Shown piece after piece: positions 18,636 through 27,386 of a stretch of 64,000 nucleotides of DNA. Within the stretch, counting starts at the first letter, position 1. Each line of letters opens with the position of its first letter. The stretch is from Desulfarculaceae bacterium (GTDB lineage Bacteria; Desulfobacterota; Desulfarculia; Desulfarculales; Desulfarculaceae), in NCBI GenBank assembly GCA_021737645.1, contig JAIPDO010000016.1, forward strand, positions 1 through 64,000. The letters are read 5' to 3'. A program made the position numbers and the translations under genes. A model generated the notes under the pieces. The model saw only the letters and a list, made by a program, of their open reading frames with translations, searched no databases and was not told the origin of the DNA.

Positions 18636-18992
18636 TCAGCAGCAGCCGGAGCTTTTACGGCGCGGGGCGGCGTCCAGGCTGGTTTGCAGGCCCTGCTGGG
18701 GAGCGCGGGGCTCGGCCACACAGCAGCAGGCGTTTCCCTTGCGGCCAAAGGCGCTGTTGAGCACCGCCTGGGCGCAGCCCACCCCGGCCTCCACCCACAG
18801 GGCCTCGGCGGGACAGTTGGTCATGCAGGCCCCGCACTCCATGCAGGCGTCGCGGTCGGCCACCACCACCCGCTTGTCCACCAGGGCCAGCACCCCCTGG
18901 GGGCAAACCTCCACGCACAGGCCGCAGCCCAGGCACAACTCTGGGGCAGCCTTGAGGCTCACCACGTCCTTGAGGTAACGCAAAGCAGGCAT
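18636..18992 (-). CDS. hgcB: HgcB, mercury methylation ferredoxin (2x[4Fe-4S])
   Basis: CLGCGLCVEVCPQGVLAL..ADRDACMECGACMTNCPAEALWVEAGVGCAQAVLNSAFGRKGNACCC, C-terminal ...SSGCC; starts 9 nt downstream of hgcA stop. Confidence 0.94.
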   Translation of the reverse strand: MPALRYLKDVVSLKAAPELCLGCGLCVEVCPQGVLALVDKRVVVADRDACMECGACMTNCPAEALWVEAGVGCAQAVLNSAFGRKGNACCCVAEPRAPQQGLQTSLDAAPRRKSSGCC

Positions 18993-19001
18993 GATTTTCT
19001 C

Positions 19002-20138
19002 CTATGCCGCCACCAGGGCGTAGACCCAAAGGCCCAGACCCAGGGCCGTGGCCGCGATCTGCAAGGGCACCGCCCGGCGCATCTCTTTTTTCACCCCGGA
19101 AAGGGAGGTGTAGGTGGACGCGCCGGTGAAGTTCATGGCCAAAAAGCTGCTCAGGGCGGGCACGGCCAGGCACCAGGCCAGAAGCTCGGCATCGGCCGCA
19201 CCGGGCCACAGGCCCCACAGCAGCGCCGCCCCGGCCAGGCCCGGCCAAAGGCCCTTCAAGGAAAAGGCCCGCCCCGGCAGCCAGGGCAAGAGGATGGGCG
19301 AGGCCACCGCCCCGGCCAGCGCGGCCAGGAGCATGGCCCCAACCGCCCTGAGCCCGGCCCCGGCCATGGCGCTCCAAAAGCCCAGGCCACTCACCAGGCC
19401 GCCCAGCCCGGCCAGCACCAGCACAATGGGCAGTAACCACAGATAGACCAGCAGAACCTGGGTCAGCTCCACCGGCACCAGCACAGTGCGGGCCCTCAGG
19501 GGAAAGCTAACCCGGCGCATGGCCGGATCGGCCTTCATGCCAGCCGCCAGAAAGGCGGACAGGTCCTGGGCCAATACCGGGCCGTAGCTCACCCCGAAGC
19601 CACAATGCTTTTTCACCAGATGGGCGGCCACGCCCGGCGCGGCCAGTTGGGGCAAAATCAGCTTGCGGTGGCTCACCACCCGCTCCAAGCCGCTGGAGCG
19701 CACCCGCCCGGCCAGCTCGGCGGTGCCCATGGTGCCCTTGCCCGCCGCGCACCACACGTTGACCCCCTTGGTGTCCAGCACCAGCAGCCAGGCGTCCAGA
19801 TCATGGGCCTCACGGCGCAGGTGATCAAAGCTGAGCTTGTAGTTGGCGCTCACCAGCACCGGGGAGTCCGGCGTGGGGCGGTTCAGGGCGTAGAGGCCGG
19901 GGACCACCTTGTAGTCGTGGCGGCCAAAGCCCAGGCGGACCCGCAGGGTGCCCCGGTGGTCCGCCCGGCTCAGCTCGCCGCCCACTTGGGGCACCGGACC
20001 GGCCGGGGTGTCCACCGCGCCCAGCACAAAAGGCTGGGCCAGGGGATCGCCGCAAGACTCTTCCGCCCCGCAACAGGAGAGGGGCTCCTGGGGCGGAACC
20101 TGGCTTAGCAGGGGCATGGGTTGGGGGCCGGCGTTCAT
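19002..20138 (-). CDS. hgcA: HgcA, corrinoid mercury methyltransferase
   Basis: Cap-helix motif NVWCAAGKGTMGTAEL (NVWCAAGK at 19737-19760), KLILPQLAAPGVAAHLVKKHCGFGVSYGPV, C-terminal multi-TM domain; RBS GGAG; followed directly by hgcB. Confidence 0.97.
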   Translation of the reverse strand: MNAGPQPMPLLSQVPPQEPLSCCGAEESCGDPLAQPFVLGAVDTPAGPVPQVGGELSRADHRGTLRVRLGFGRHDYKVVPGLYALNRPTPDSPVLVSANYKLSFDHLRREAHDLDAWLLVLDTKGVNVWCAAGKGTMGTAELAGRVRSSGLERVVSHRKLILPQLAAPGVAAHLVKKHCGFGVSYGPVLAQDLSAFLAAGMKADPAMRRVSFPLRARTVLVPVELTQVLLVYLWLLPIVLVLAGLGGLVSGLGFWSAMAGAGLRAVGAMLLAALAGAVASPILLPWLPGRAFSLKGLWPGLAGAALLWGLWPGAADAELLAWCLAVPALSSFLAMNFTGASTYTSLSGVKKEMRRAVPLQIAATALGLGLWVYALVAA

Positions 20139-20217
20139 CTCTTTATCTCCGGGGCATGGCCATATACTAATACAACACTAGGAATTTTACCGGTGGCGGA
20201 GGTTCATGGCCAGGGGG

Positions 20218-21114
20218 CTATGGTTTTTGAGATTGGGGCTGGGCCAAGCCCTTCTGGCTCAGAAGTTCGTACATGGCTTGGCCCAGGCGGCGGCCCAAAA
20301 ATATCTGGGCGGCGGTGGTAAGATGTATGCCGTCGGCCTTGAGCGACAGGTCGTCGGTGACCACCATGCGCACCCCCGGCAGGCGAACCCCGGCCTGCTT
20401 TTTCTTGAGCAGATCCCAGTAGCGAAAGGCCGGAGCGCCGCGCCAGCTGGGGGCCAGGTTACCCACTTGACAAAACACCACCGGCAGCTTTGCATCGCCC
20501 AGGTCCCGGCGCCAGGCGGCCACCAGGGCCGCGAAGCGCTGGGGCCAGGCCTCCACCGCCCGGCGAGAGTAGGCGTCGCTCTCGCCTTGGTAAAAAAGCA
20601 CCCCGGTCACGCGGCCCTTGTCTTTGGCCAGGCGGGCCCGGCGCAGGCTGGAGCCGTAGAGGGTGTTCGGCCGGGTGTTGGGGGCCCACTCATCCATGGT
20701 CACCCGCCCGCGAGCGCAGGGTATCAGGCCCACGTGCACCATGGGCAGCAGTTCGGTGAGGTGCTGAGCAAAGGACGCTCCCGGTCCCACTCCGGGAGCC
20801 AGATCCAGGGAACAGGCGTCTTTTTGCCCTCTGGGGTCGTCAAGGGGCTCGGTGGCCTCGGCCCACACGTCGGCGTTGGTGAAGTTCTTGATGCGCCTCC
20901 GGTTGGCCGGAAAATCAGGCGGCAACTGGTCCAGGGCCCCCCGGCCGGACATGTTGGACTGTCCCGCCAGAATGAACAGCAGGGTCTGGGGCTTGTCACC
21001 GTCTATGCCGCATCCCGCCGCCCCTGCCAGCATGGCGGCCAATAAGAGGAGGCAGAACAATAGCCTGTGGTTAATAAGCCTTTTTCTTGACAACAAACGC
21101 ATATGCCATATCAT
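20218..21114 (-). CDS. Sialate O-acetylesterase-domain (SASA/SGNH) esterase, predicted lipoprotein
   Basis: LLLLAAMLAGAAGCGIDG lipobox-like leader; LLFILAGQSNMSGRGALDQLPP; GVLFYQGESDAYSRRAVEAW; GIHLTTAAQIFLGRRLGQAM. Confidence 0.82.
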   Translation of the reverse strand: MIWHMRLLSRKRLINHRLLFCLLLLAAMLAGAAGCGIDGDKPQTLLFILAGQSNMSGRGALDQLPPDFPANRRRIKNFTNADVWAEATEPLDDPRGQKDACSLDLAPGVGPGASFAQHLTELLPMVHVGLIPCARGRVTMDEWAPNTRPNTLYGSSLRRARLAKDKGRVTGVLFYQGESDAYSRRAVEAWPQRFAALVAAWRRDLGDAKLPVVFCQVGNLAPSWRGAPAFRYWDLLKKKQAGVRLPGVRMVVTDDLSLKADGIHLTTAAQIFLGRRLGQAMYELLSQKGLAQPQSQKP

Positions 21115-21329
21115 GTCAAATTAAGCATGCACTCCTGCCCGGAGGCTACGGCCCGCCGCGGGGCGCCGGGGGTGTTGGGAACTGGACGGAACCACGCTAT
21201 CATTGGAGGGTGTCAGCCAGAAGGCTGCGCCGGTTCTGTCAGTCTTGTTAGGGCCGTCACTATCGTTCACCACGAAGGATGAACCCCAGGCCCTTGAAAC
21301 AGGGGCAGGGGTTTTTGTTTGGGCAATAC

Positions 21330-22139
21330 ATGAGACACAAAAAGTCTAACACAAGTAACACCGGTTGGCTGACCGTGCTGCTGTTGGCCGCTTCCCTGGC
21401 CGGGTTGGGGGCCGCTTCTTCTGCCCAGAGCGTGCCCAAGGCCCAGGAGGTGGGCCGCCAGTCCAAGGAGGCGGTGCAGTTTCGGGTGGCCACCCAAAAA
21501 GAGTTGGACGCCTGGGCCGATAAGCGGGCGCCCCTGGCCGACGCCATCGAGGCCACCGAAAAAGAGCTCAAGCTCATTACCGCTCAGCGGGTGAAGGCCC
21601 AGGCCTACCTGGCCGGACAAAGGGCCAAGGTGGCCGAGCTCAAGCGCCGCCTGGACGAGATGGCGCGCATCCGCCAGGAGTTGGAGCCTTTGTTGGATCA
21701 GCAGACCGCCCGCCTGGCCACGGTGGTGGGGGCCGACCTGCCCTTCCTGGCCGGCGAACGGGCCAAGCGCCTGACCTCGCTGGGACACACCCTCAACGAC
21801 TACGACGCCTCCCTGGCCAAAAAAGCCAGCAGCCTGCTGAGCGCCTTGGAGGTGGAGGCCCGCTACGGCCTTACGGTGTCGGTGGAAGAATCCGAGCTGG
21901 AGGTGAACGGCGCCCGCCGCCGGGTGCGCCTGTTGCGCCTGGGCCGCCTGGCCCTGTTCGCCCTGGACCCCGCCGGCCGCAAAGCCTGGCGCTGGGACCG
22001 GCAGTCCGGCCAGTGGAAACCCCAGGACACTCTGCACCGTCAGCTGGAGATGGCCGCCGAGATCGCCCAGCGCCGCCGGGTGGTGAGCCTGGTCGAGTTG
22101 CCGGTGGGCCTAGCGCCCGCCGCGCCGGAGGCCAAGTGA
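21330..22139 (+). CDS. DUF3450 family periplasmic coiled-coil protein of a TonB system
   Basis: Signal peptide, coiled coil, MARIRQELEPLLDQQTARLATVVGADLPFLAGERAKRLTSLGHTL; followed by ExbB/ExbD/TonB genes. Confidence 0.85.
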   Translation: MRHKKSNTSNTGWLTVLLLAASLAGLGAASSAQSVPKAQEVGRQSKEAVQFRVATQKELDAWADKRAPLADAIEATEKELKLITAQRVKAQAYLAGQRAKVAELKRRLDEMARIRQELEPLLDQQTARLATVVGADLPFLAGERAKRLTSLGHTLNDYDASLAKKASSLLSALEVEARYGLTVSVEESELEVNGARRRVRLLRLGRLALFALDPAGRKAWRWDRQSGQWKPQDTLHRQLEMAAEIAQRRRVVSLVELPVGLAPAAPEAK

Positions 22140-23530
22140 TGCGCTGGTGGGTTTGGGCATGCGCCGCGGCCCTGGCGCTTTGCTTCAGCGCACCGGCCTT
22201 GGCCGCCGACTTCGGCCAGGCGGCCCAACAGACCGCCGTGGAGCGCTCTCAGGCCCAGGCCGAGTTGGGGCGCACCAAGAAGGACATCGCCCAGGAGCGG
22301 GCGTCCATGCAGGCCAAGCTGAAGGAGCTCAAGGACAACCTGGCCCGGGAAAAGAAGGCCCTGGCCCAGGCCCGGGAAGACTTGGCCGCCACCAGCCGCC
22401 AGAGAGCCGAGCTCACCCGCAAGCTGGCCGAGACCAGCGGCGACCTAAAGGAGCTTTCCGGCCACGTGCGCGCCGCCGCCAGGGAGCTTTTGGCCATGGC
22501 CGAGCGCTCTCCTGCCACCGCCCAGCACCCCGAGCGCCTGGAGATTTTGCGCGGCTACCTGAACAAGAGCCGCTTCCCCGGCCTGAATGACATCCAGCAG
22601 TTGGTGGAGCTTTACTTCGCCGAAATGGCCGGCGGCGGCCAAATCGCCCGCTGGCGAGGCCCCCTGGTCAACCAGGACGGCCAGGACGTGCAGGCGGACA
22701 TCGTGCGCTTGGGCTCCTTCACCACCCTGTACCGCACCGGCGGCGAGGTGGGCCTGGCCACCCTGGGCCAAGCCTCGGGGCGCCTGCTGGCCGCCGGGGG
22801 CGATCTCTCCTGGGGGCTGACCAGCGACATCAACTCCTACCTTGACCGCGAGACCGACGCCGCGCCCATGGACATCAGCGGCGGGGCCGCCCTTAAGCAG
22901 CTCAGCCGCCGGGAAACCATCTGGGAGCAGGTGCGCTCCGGCGGGCCGTTGATCTGGCCCATCTTGGCGGTGGGCCTGGCCGCGCTTATCCTCATCATCG
23001 AGCGCCTTATCTTCTTCAGAAGGGTGCGGGCCAACACCGACGAGATGATGACCCACGTGGCCGAGATGGTGGGGCACGGCGACTTCGCCGGGGCCCTGGA
23101 GGAGGCCGAGAAGCAGCGGGGACGCCCCACCAGCAACGTACTCACAGCCGGGTTGGCCCTTCGGGACCAGCCCAGCGAGGTGATCGACAACGGGCTCAGC
23201 GAGGCCATGCTGCGCGAGCTGCCCCGCCTGGAGCGCTTCCTCACCGCCATCAAGGTGCTGGCCGCCGTGGCTCCCCTGTTGGGCCTATTGGGCACGGTCA
23301 CCGGCATGATCAACACCTTCCAGGTGATCACCGTGTTCGGCACCGGCGATCCCCGCCTCATGGCCGGTGGCATCTCCGAGGCGCTGATTACCACCCAATT
23401 GGGCCTGGCCGTAGCCATACCCATCCTGGTGGCTTCGGCCCTGTTGGGCCGCCGGGCCCAGCGCCTGGCCGGGGACATGGAAGAAAAGGCGGTGTCCTTG
23501 TCCGCCGCCCTGATCAAGGCAAGAGGTTAG
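22139..23530 (+). CDS. Large MotA/TolQ/ExbB proton-channel protein with N-terminal signal peptide and coiled coil (TtpC-like)
   Basis: MRWWVWACAAALALCFSAPALA; C-term LERFLTAIKVLAAVAPLLGLLGTVTGMINTFQVITVFGTGDPRLMAGGISEALITTQLGLAVAIPILVA. Confidence 0.9.
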   Translation: MRWWVWACAAALALCFSAPALAADFGQAAQQTAVERSQAQAELGRTKKDIAQERASMQAKLKELKDNLAREKKALAQAREDLAATSRQRAELTRKLAETSGDLKELSGHVRAAARELLAMAERSPATAQHPERLEILRGYLNKSRFPGLNDIQQLVELYFAEMAGGGQIARWRGPLVNQDGQDVQADIVRLGSFTTLYRTGGEVGLATLGQASGRLLAAGGDLSWGLTSDINSYLDRETDAAPMDISGGAALKQLSRRETIWEQVRSGGPLIWPILAVGLAALILIIERLIFFRRVRANTDEMMTHVAEMVGHGDFAGALEEAEKQRGRPTSNVLTAGLALRDQPSEVIDNGLSEAMLRELPRLERFLTAIKVLAAVAPLLGLLGTVTGMINTFQVITVFGTGDPRLMAGGISEALITTQLGLAVAIPILVASALLGRRAQRLAGDMEEKAVSLSAALIKARG

Positions 23531-23532
23531 GG

Positions 23533-24144
23533 ATGGACGCGCTGCGCTCCGCATGGGAGTTCGTTCTGGCCGGGGGGCCGGTGATGTGGCCCCTGTTGGC
23601 CCTGTCCCTGTGGTTGTGGGCCCTGGTGCTTTACAAATTCCTCTGGATGGCCAGGGTGCGCCGCGAGGGGCTGGAGCCGGGCCAGGCCCTGGAGAGCCTT
23701 CTTAGCGGCCAGCCCCCGGAAATCGTGGGCCCGCGCAGCGCCGCCCTGGCGCATTTCCTGGGCGCGGGCAGCCACGCCCCCCAGGCCGATGTGCGCCTGT
23801 GGGAGGCTGCGGTGCGCCGTCAGGGGCCGCGCCTATGGCGGCATGTGGACACCATCCTTATGCTGGCCGCCGTGGCTCCGCTGTTGGGCCTGTTGGGCAC
23901 GGTCAGCGGCATGATCGACACCTTCGCGGTAATCGGCGAATACGGCACCGGCAACGCCCAGGCCATGGCCGGGGGCATCCGCGAGGCGCTCATCACCACC
24001 GAGACCGGCCTCTTAGTGGCCATACCCGGCCTGTTCGCGGGCTATGTGCTGCGCCGCCAGGCGCGCAAGCTCCAGCAGGGCCTGTTGTCCTTTGCCGCGG
24101 CGGTGCAAAGCTGGCTGCGTTCCAGACAGGAGGCGGCATGCTAA
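23533..24144 (+). CDS. exbB: MotA/TolQ/ExbB proton-channel family protein
   Basis: VDTILMLAAVAPLLGLLGTVSGMIDTFAVIGEYGTGNAQAMAGGIREALITTETGLLVAIPGLFAGY. Confidence 0.92.
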   Translation: MDALRSAWEFVLAGGPVMWPLLALSLWLWALVLYKFLWMARVRREGLEPGQALESLLSGQPPEIVGPRSAALAHFLGAGSHAPQADVRLWEAAVRRQGPRLWRHVDTILMLAAVAPLLGLLGTVSGMIDTFAVIGEYGTGNAQAMAGGIREALITTETGLLVAIPGLFAGYVLRRQARKLQQGLLSFAAAVQSWLRSRQEAAC

Positions 24145-24566
24145 AGCTGAGAAGCCGCCTGGGCGGCATGGACAACAACGGGGGGGACGAGGCCGAGATC
24201 AACATGGCCCCGTTGATCGACATGGTCTTCATCCTGTTGATCTTCTTTTTGGTCACCACCACCTTTGTGCGCGAATCTGGGGTGGAGGTGCAGCGGCCCA
24301 CCGCCGCCACCGCCGCGGCCAAGCAAAAAGGAGCCTTGGTGGTGGCCGTGGCCGGGGACGGCCGCATCTTCGTGGACCGCCGCCAGGTGGACCTACGGGC
24401 GGTGCGCGGCCTGGTGGAGCGCTTCCTGGCCGAGGACCCCACCGGGGCGGTGATCATAGCCGCCGACAAGACCACCCCCACCGGCCGCACGGTTGAGGTG
24501 CTCGACGAATGCCGCCTGGCCGGGGCCAAAGACGTGGCCGTAGCCGCCAAGAGGCCCGGCTCATGA
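24138..24566 (+). CDS. exbD: ExbD/TolR biopolymer transport protein
   Basis: EAEINMAPLIDMVFILLIFFLVTTTFVRESGVEV; overlaps the exbB end and tonB start. Confidence 0.93.
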   Translation: MLKLRSRLGGMDNNGGDEAEINMAPLIDMVFILLIFFLVTTTFVRESGVEVQRPTAATAAAKQKGALVVAVAGDGRIFVDRRQVDLRAVRGLVERFLAEDPTGAVIIAADKTTPTGRTVEVLDECRLAGAKDVAVAAKRPGS

Positions 24567-25219
24567 CCTGCACCGCCCTGGATCGGTCCCCTTCGCGGTG
24601 GACCTGGGCCCTGGCCCTGACCGGGGCGGTGCTGCTCAATCTGGTCATCTTCGGCTCCGCCTCCTGGCTGCTGAAAAAGCAGATCACCCGCCCGGACCTG
24701 GAAGCCTTTTCCATCAGCGCCTTTTTGCCCCTGCCTCCGCCGCCGCCGCCGGAGGCCGAAGAGGAGCCTCCTCCTCCTCCGCCGCCACCCAAAGTTTTAA
24801 AGATGCAGCCGGTGCAGGCGGCCCCGGTGTCCACGCCCCAACCGGCCCTGGAGACCCCGCGCCTGAATCTGGAGCTAAACCCCCGCCTGGCCGTGGGGGT
24901 GTCGGTGTCCGCGCCCGGCCCCCAGCGTTTCACTCTGGGCCAGGTGGACCGGGCGCCCTTGGCCAAGGGCCAGGTGCCCCCGCCATACCCATATTTGGCC
25001 CGGCGCAGGGGCATTGAGGGGGCGGTGACGGTGCGCTTTTTGGTGGACCGCCACGGCGAAGTGCGCAACCTGGAGGTCATGGCGGCCAGGCCGTCGGGCG
25101 TCTTCGAGGAAAGCGTGCTCAAGACGGTGAACCGCTGGCGCTTCGCGCCGGGGGTCAAGGACGGCGAGGCGGTGGAAACCTGGGTGGAAACCACCATTCG
25201 CTTCAAGCTGGAACGATGA
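24563..25219 (+). CDS. tonB: Energy transducer TonB
   Basis: Single N-terminal TM, Pro-rich LPLPPPPPPEAEEEPPPPPPPPK, C-term PPPYPYLARRRGIEGAVTVRFLVDRHGEVRNLEVMAARPSGVFEESVLKTVNRWRF. Confidence 0.93.
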   Translation: MTCTALDRSPSRWTWALALTGAVLLNLVIFGSASWLLKKQITRPDLEAFSISAFLPLPPPPPPEAEEEPPPPPPPPKVLKMQPVQAAPVSTPQPALETPRLNLELNPRLAVGVSVSAPGPQRFTLGQVDRAPLAKGQVPPPYPYLARRRGIEGAVTVRFLVDRHGEVRNLEVMAARPSGVFEESVLKTVNRWRFAPGVKDGEAVETWVETTIRFKLER

Positions 25220-26445
25220 TCAGACGCATCCTCATATCCGCTTTGGCCTTGCTGCTGCTGGCCGCCGCCCCGGCCCTGGCCGCCCCGGCCCAGGACTGCC
25301 CCGAAGAGCCCCGCCTGACCCACAGCGTCCACCGGGTGCTCTTTGAGGCTCAGCAGCTAATGGAGAAAAAAAAGGACGCCCAGGCTGCCCAGAAGCTGGC
25401 TCAGTACGCCAAGGGCCACGACCAGGCCCATCCCCGCTTTTGGTTCCTGCGCGGGGTGCTGGCCTACCAGGCCAAGCAGCGCGACGAGGCGGGAGTCTAT
25501 TTCGCCAAGGCGATGGAGGGTTGGCCCTGTTTCCAGGCGGCGGTGCGCAACCTGGCCGTGGTGCGCTACGAGCAGGGCAAGCCCGCCGAGGCCGCCCGTT
25601 TGGCTTACCGCGCTTTTTTGCTGAGCAAGCCCCCGGACTACAACCTGCTCTACGAGGCGTCGGTGTTTGTTTTGGGTGCGGGCCAGGCAGCCAAGGCTCT
25701 GCCCTGGCTGGATGAGCTTTGCGCCCGGCCTCAGCCCAAAAAGGCATGGCTCACCGCCCTGCTCCGGGCCTACCTGGACCTTAAGCGCAATAAGCAGGCA
25801 GCCAAGGTGCTGAAGCGCCTCTTGGCCCGTTGGCCTGAAGACGCCTCCCTGTGGCGCCTGGGAGCCAGCCTGGCCACCATGGACAAGGACTATGCCGAAG
25901 CCGCCGCCGCCCTGGCCGTGGCCTACCGGCTTCAGCCTCCCAAAGAGGCGGGCTGGCGGCAGTTGGCCGACCTTTACCGGGCCGCCGGGTCCCCCCTGGC
26001 CGCCATCCCCTTTTACCTGAAGGCCTGGGGGGGCGAGCCCAAGGGGATCAAGCAGCTCGACCGCCTGGCTGACCTTTATTTGCAAGGCCACGACCTGGCC
26101 CGCGCGACGGTGTGGTCGCAGAAGGCGGCCACGGCCCAGCCCACGGCCCGGCGCTGGGCGCGGGCGGGCCGGATATACTTGGAGCAAAAGGCCTACCCGG
26201 CAGCCCACGCCGCCTTCAGCAATGCGGCCAAGCTGGAAGACAAGCACCACGGCAAAAAAAACAAGGGCGGGCGCTACTGGCTTTTGGCCGGTTACGCCGC
26301 CTGGCAGAACGAACAACTTCCCCTGGCCGAGGCCGCCTTCAGCAACGCCCTGCACAGCGCCGTGAAAAACAGCAACACGGCCAAGGAGGCGGTCCGGGGA
26401 CTCAAGGCGGTGCGCGAGCAGCGCCGCCAACAGGCCGAGGGATAA
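25216..26445 (+). CDS. TPR-repeat protein linked to TonB system
   Basis: Signal peptide and repeated TPR-like helices; 4-nt overlap with tonB. Confidence 0.82.
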   Translation: MIRRILISALALLLLAAAPALAAPAQDCPEEPRLTHSVHRVLFEAQQLMEKKKDAQAAQKLAQYAKGHDQAHPRFWFLRGVLAYQAKQRDEAGVYFAKAMEGWPCFQAAVRNLAVVRYEQGKPAEAARLAYRAFLLSKPPDYNLLYEASVFVLGAGQAAKALPWLDELCARPQPKKAWLTALLRAYLDLKRNKQAAKVLKRLLARWPEDASLWRLGASLATMDKDYAEAAAALAVAYRLQPPKEAGWRQLADLYRAAGSPLAAIPFYLKAWGGEPKGIKQLDRLADLYLQGHDLARATVWSQKAATAQPTARRWARAGRIYLEQKAYPAAHAAFSNAAKLEDKHHGKKNKGGRYWLLAGYAAWQNEQLPLAEAAFSNALHSAVKNSNTAKEAVRGLKAVREQRRQQAEG

Positions 26446-26471
26446 CCGCTGACAAACCAGGAGGCGAGGCC

Positions 26472-27386
26472 ATGACCACCCACAACGAAGGCCCCTTTGA
26501 GATAGCGCCGGGCCTGTACCAGTTGGGCAACTCCTCGGTGCCTTCGTTCCTGCTGGACGCGCCGCAGCCGGCCCTGTTCGACGCTGGCTTCGCCTGCCTG
26601 ACCCAGTCCTACCTTGACGACGCCCGCCGGATATTGGGGGAGCGCACCCCGGCCTGGCTGTTTCTCTCCCACGTGCACTTCGACCACTGCGGCGCGGCCG
26701 GTTGGCTCCAGGAGGCCTGGCCGGAGATGCGCATCGTAGCCGCGCCCAAGTCGGCCCAGATCATCACCCGGCCCAACGCCCTGAAGCTCATCGCCAAGCT
26801 AAACCAGGCGGCGGCCCAGGCATACTTCACCGCCGGGGGAACCCGCCAGAGCCGCCACGAGTTCAAAGCCTTCACCCTGTACGGCACCGTGGAAGACGGC
26901 GACGAGATCGACCTGGGCGGGGGGACCAAGGTGCAGGTGCTGGCCACCCCCGGCCACACCTGGGACTCGCTCAGCTTCTATGTGCCAAGCAAACGCATCC
27001 TCTTCGCCTCCGAAGCGGTGGGCACCGACGCGCCGGGCGGCTACATCGTCAGCGAATTCCTGGTGAGCTACGACGCCTACGTGGAGAGCCTGCAACGCCT
27101 GGGCGGGCTGGAGGTGGACACCCTGTGCCCCGGCCACCACGCGGTGCACACCGGCCCGGCGGCCCAGAGGCACATAAGCCGGGGCTTGGCCTCGGCGGAG
27201 CAGTTCCGGGAATGGGTGCTGCGCCTGCTGGCCCAACAAAATGGCGACATGGAGCGGGTGGTGGAACTGGTGCGCATGGGGGAATACGACCACCGCCCCG
27301 GCCCCAAGCAACCCCTGCCCGCCTACATGCTCAACCTTCAGGCCCGGGTGGCCACCCTGGCCCGTGAGGCTGGGTATACCGCTTAG
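26472..27386 (+). CDS. MBL-fold metallo-hydrolase
   Basis: LFLSHVHFDHCGAAGWL, VLATPGHTWDSLSFYVPSKRILFASEAVG, LCPGHHAVH. Confidence 0.88.
   Translation: MTTHNEGPFEIAPGLYQLGNSSVPSFLLDAPQPALFDAGFACLTQSYLDDARRILGERTPAWLFLSHVHFDHCGAAGWLQEAWPEMRIVAAPKSAQIITRPNALKLIAKLNQAAAQAYFTAGGTRQSRHEFKAFTLYGTVEDGDEIDLGGGTKVQVLATPGHTWDSLSFYVPSKRILFASEAVGTDAPGGYIVSEFLVSYDAYVESLQRLGGLEVDTLCPGHHAVHTGPAAQRHISRGLASAEQFREWVLRLLAQQNGDMERVVELVRMGEYDHRPGPKQPLPAYMLNLQARVATLAREAGYTA

Noticed and set aside
19002-20138. Alternative reading of hgcA as an acetyl-CoA synthase CFeSP subunit (CdhD)
   Set aside because: The NVWCAAGK motif, C-terminal multi-TM domain and adjacent hgcB are diagnostic of HgcA; no other Wood-Ljungdahl acs/cdh genes are nearby.
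21115-21329. Possible cobalamin riboswitch upstream of the TonB operon (AGCCAGAAGGCTGCGCC at about 21215 resembles part of a B12 box)
   Set aside because: Only partial resemblance to the B12 box, and I could not find the GGGAA...GGTG and GCCACTG elements. Decisive test: Infam/Rfam RF00174 covariance search of this leader.
24741-24792. CCTCCGCCGCCGCCGCCGGAGG / CCTCCTCCTCCTCCGCCGCCACC tract as a microsatellite or hairpin element
   Set aside because: It encodes the expected poly-proline linker of TonB; explained by coding.
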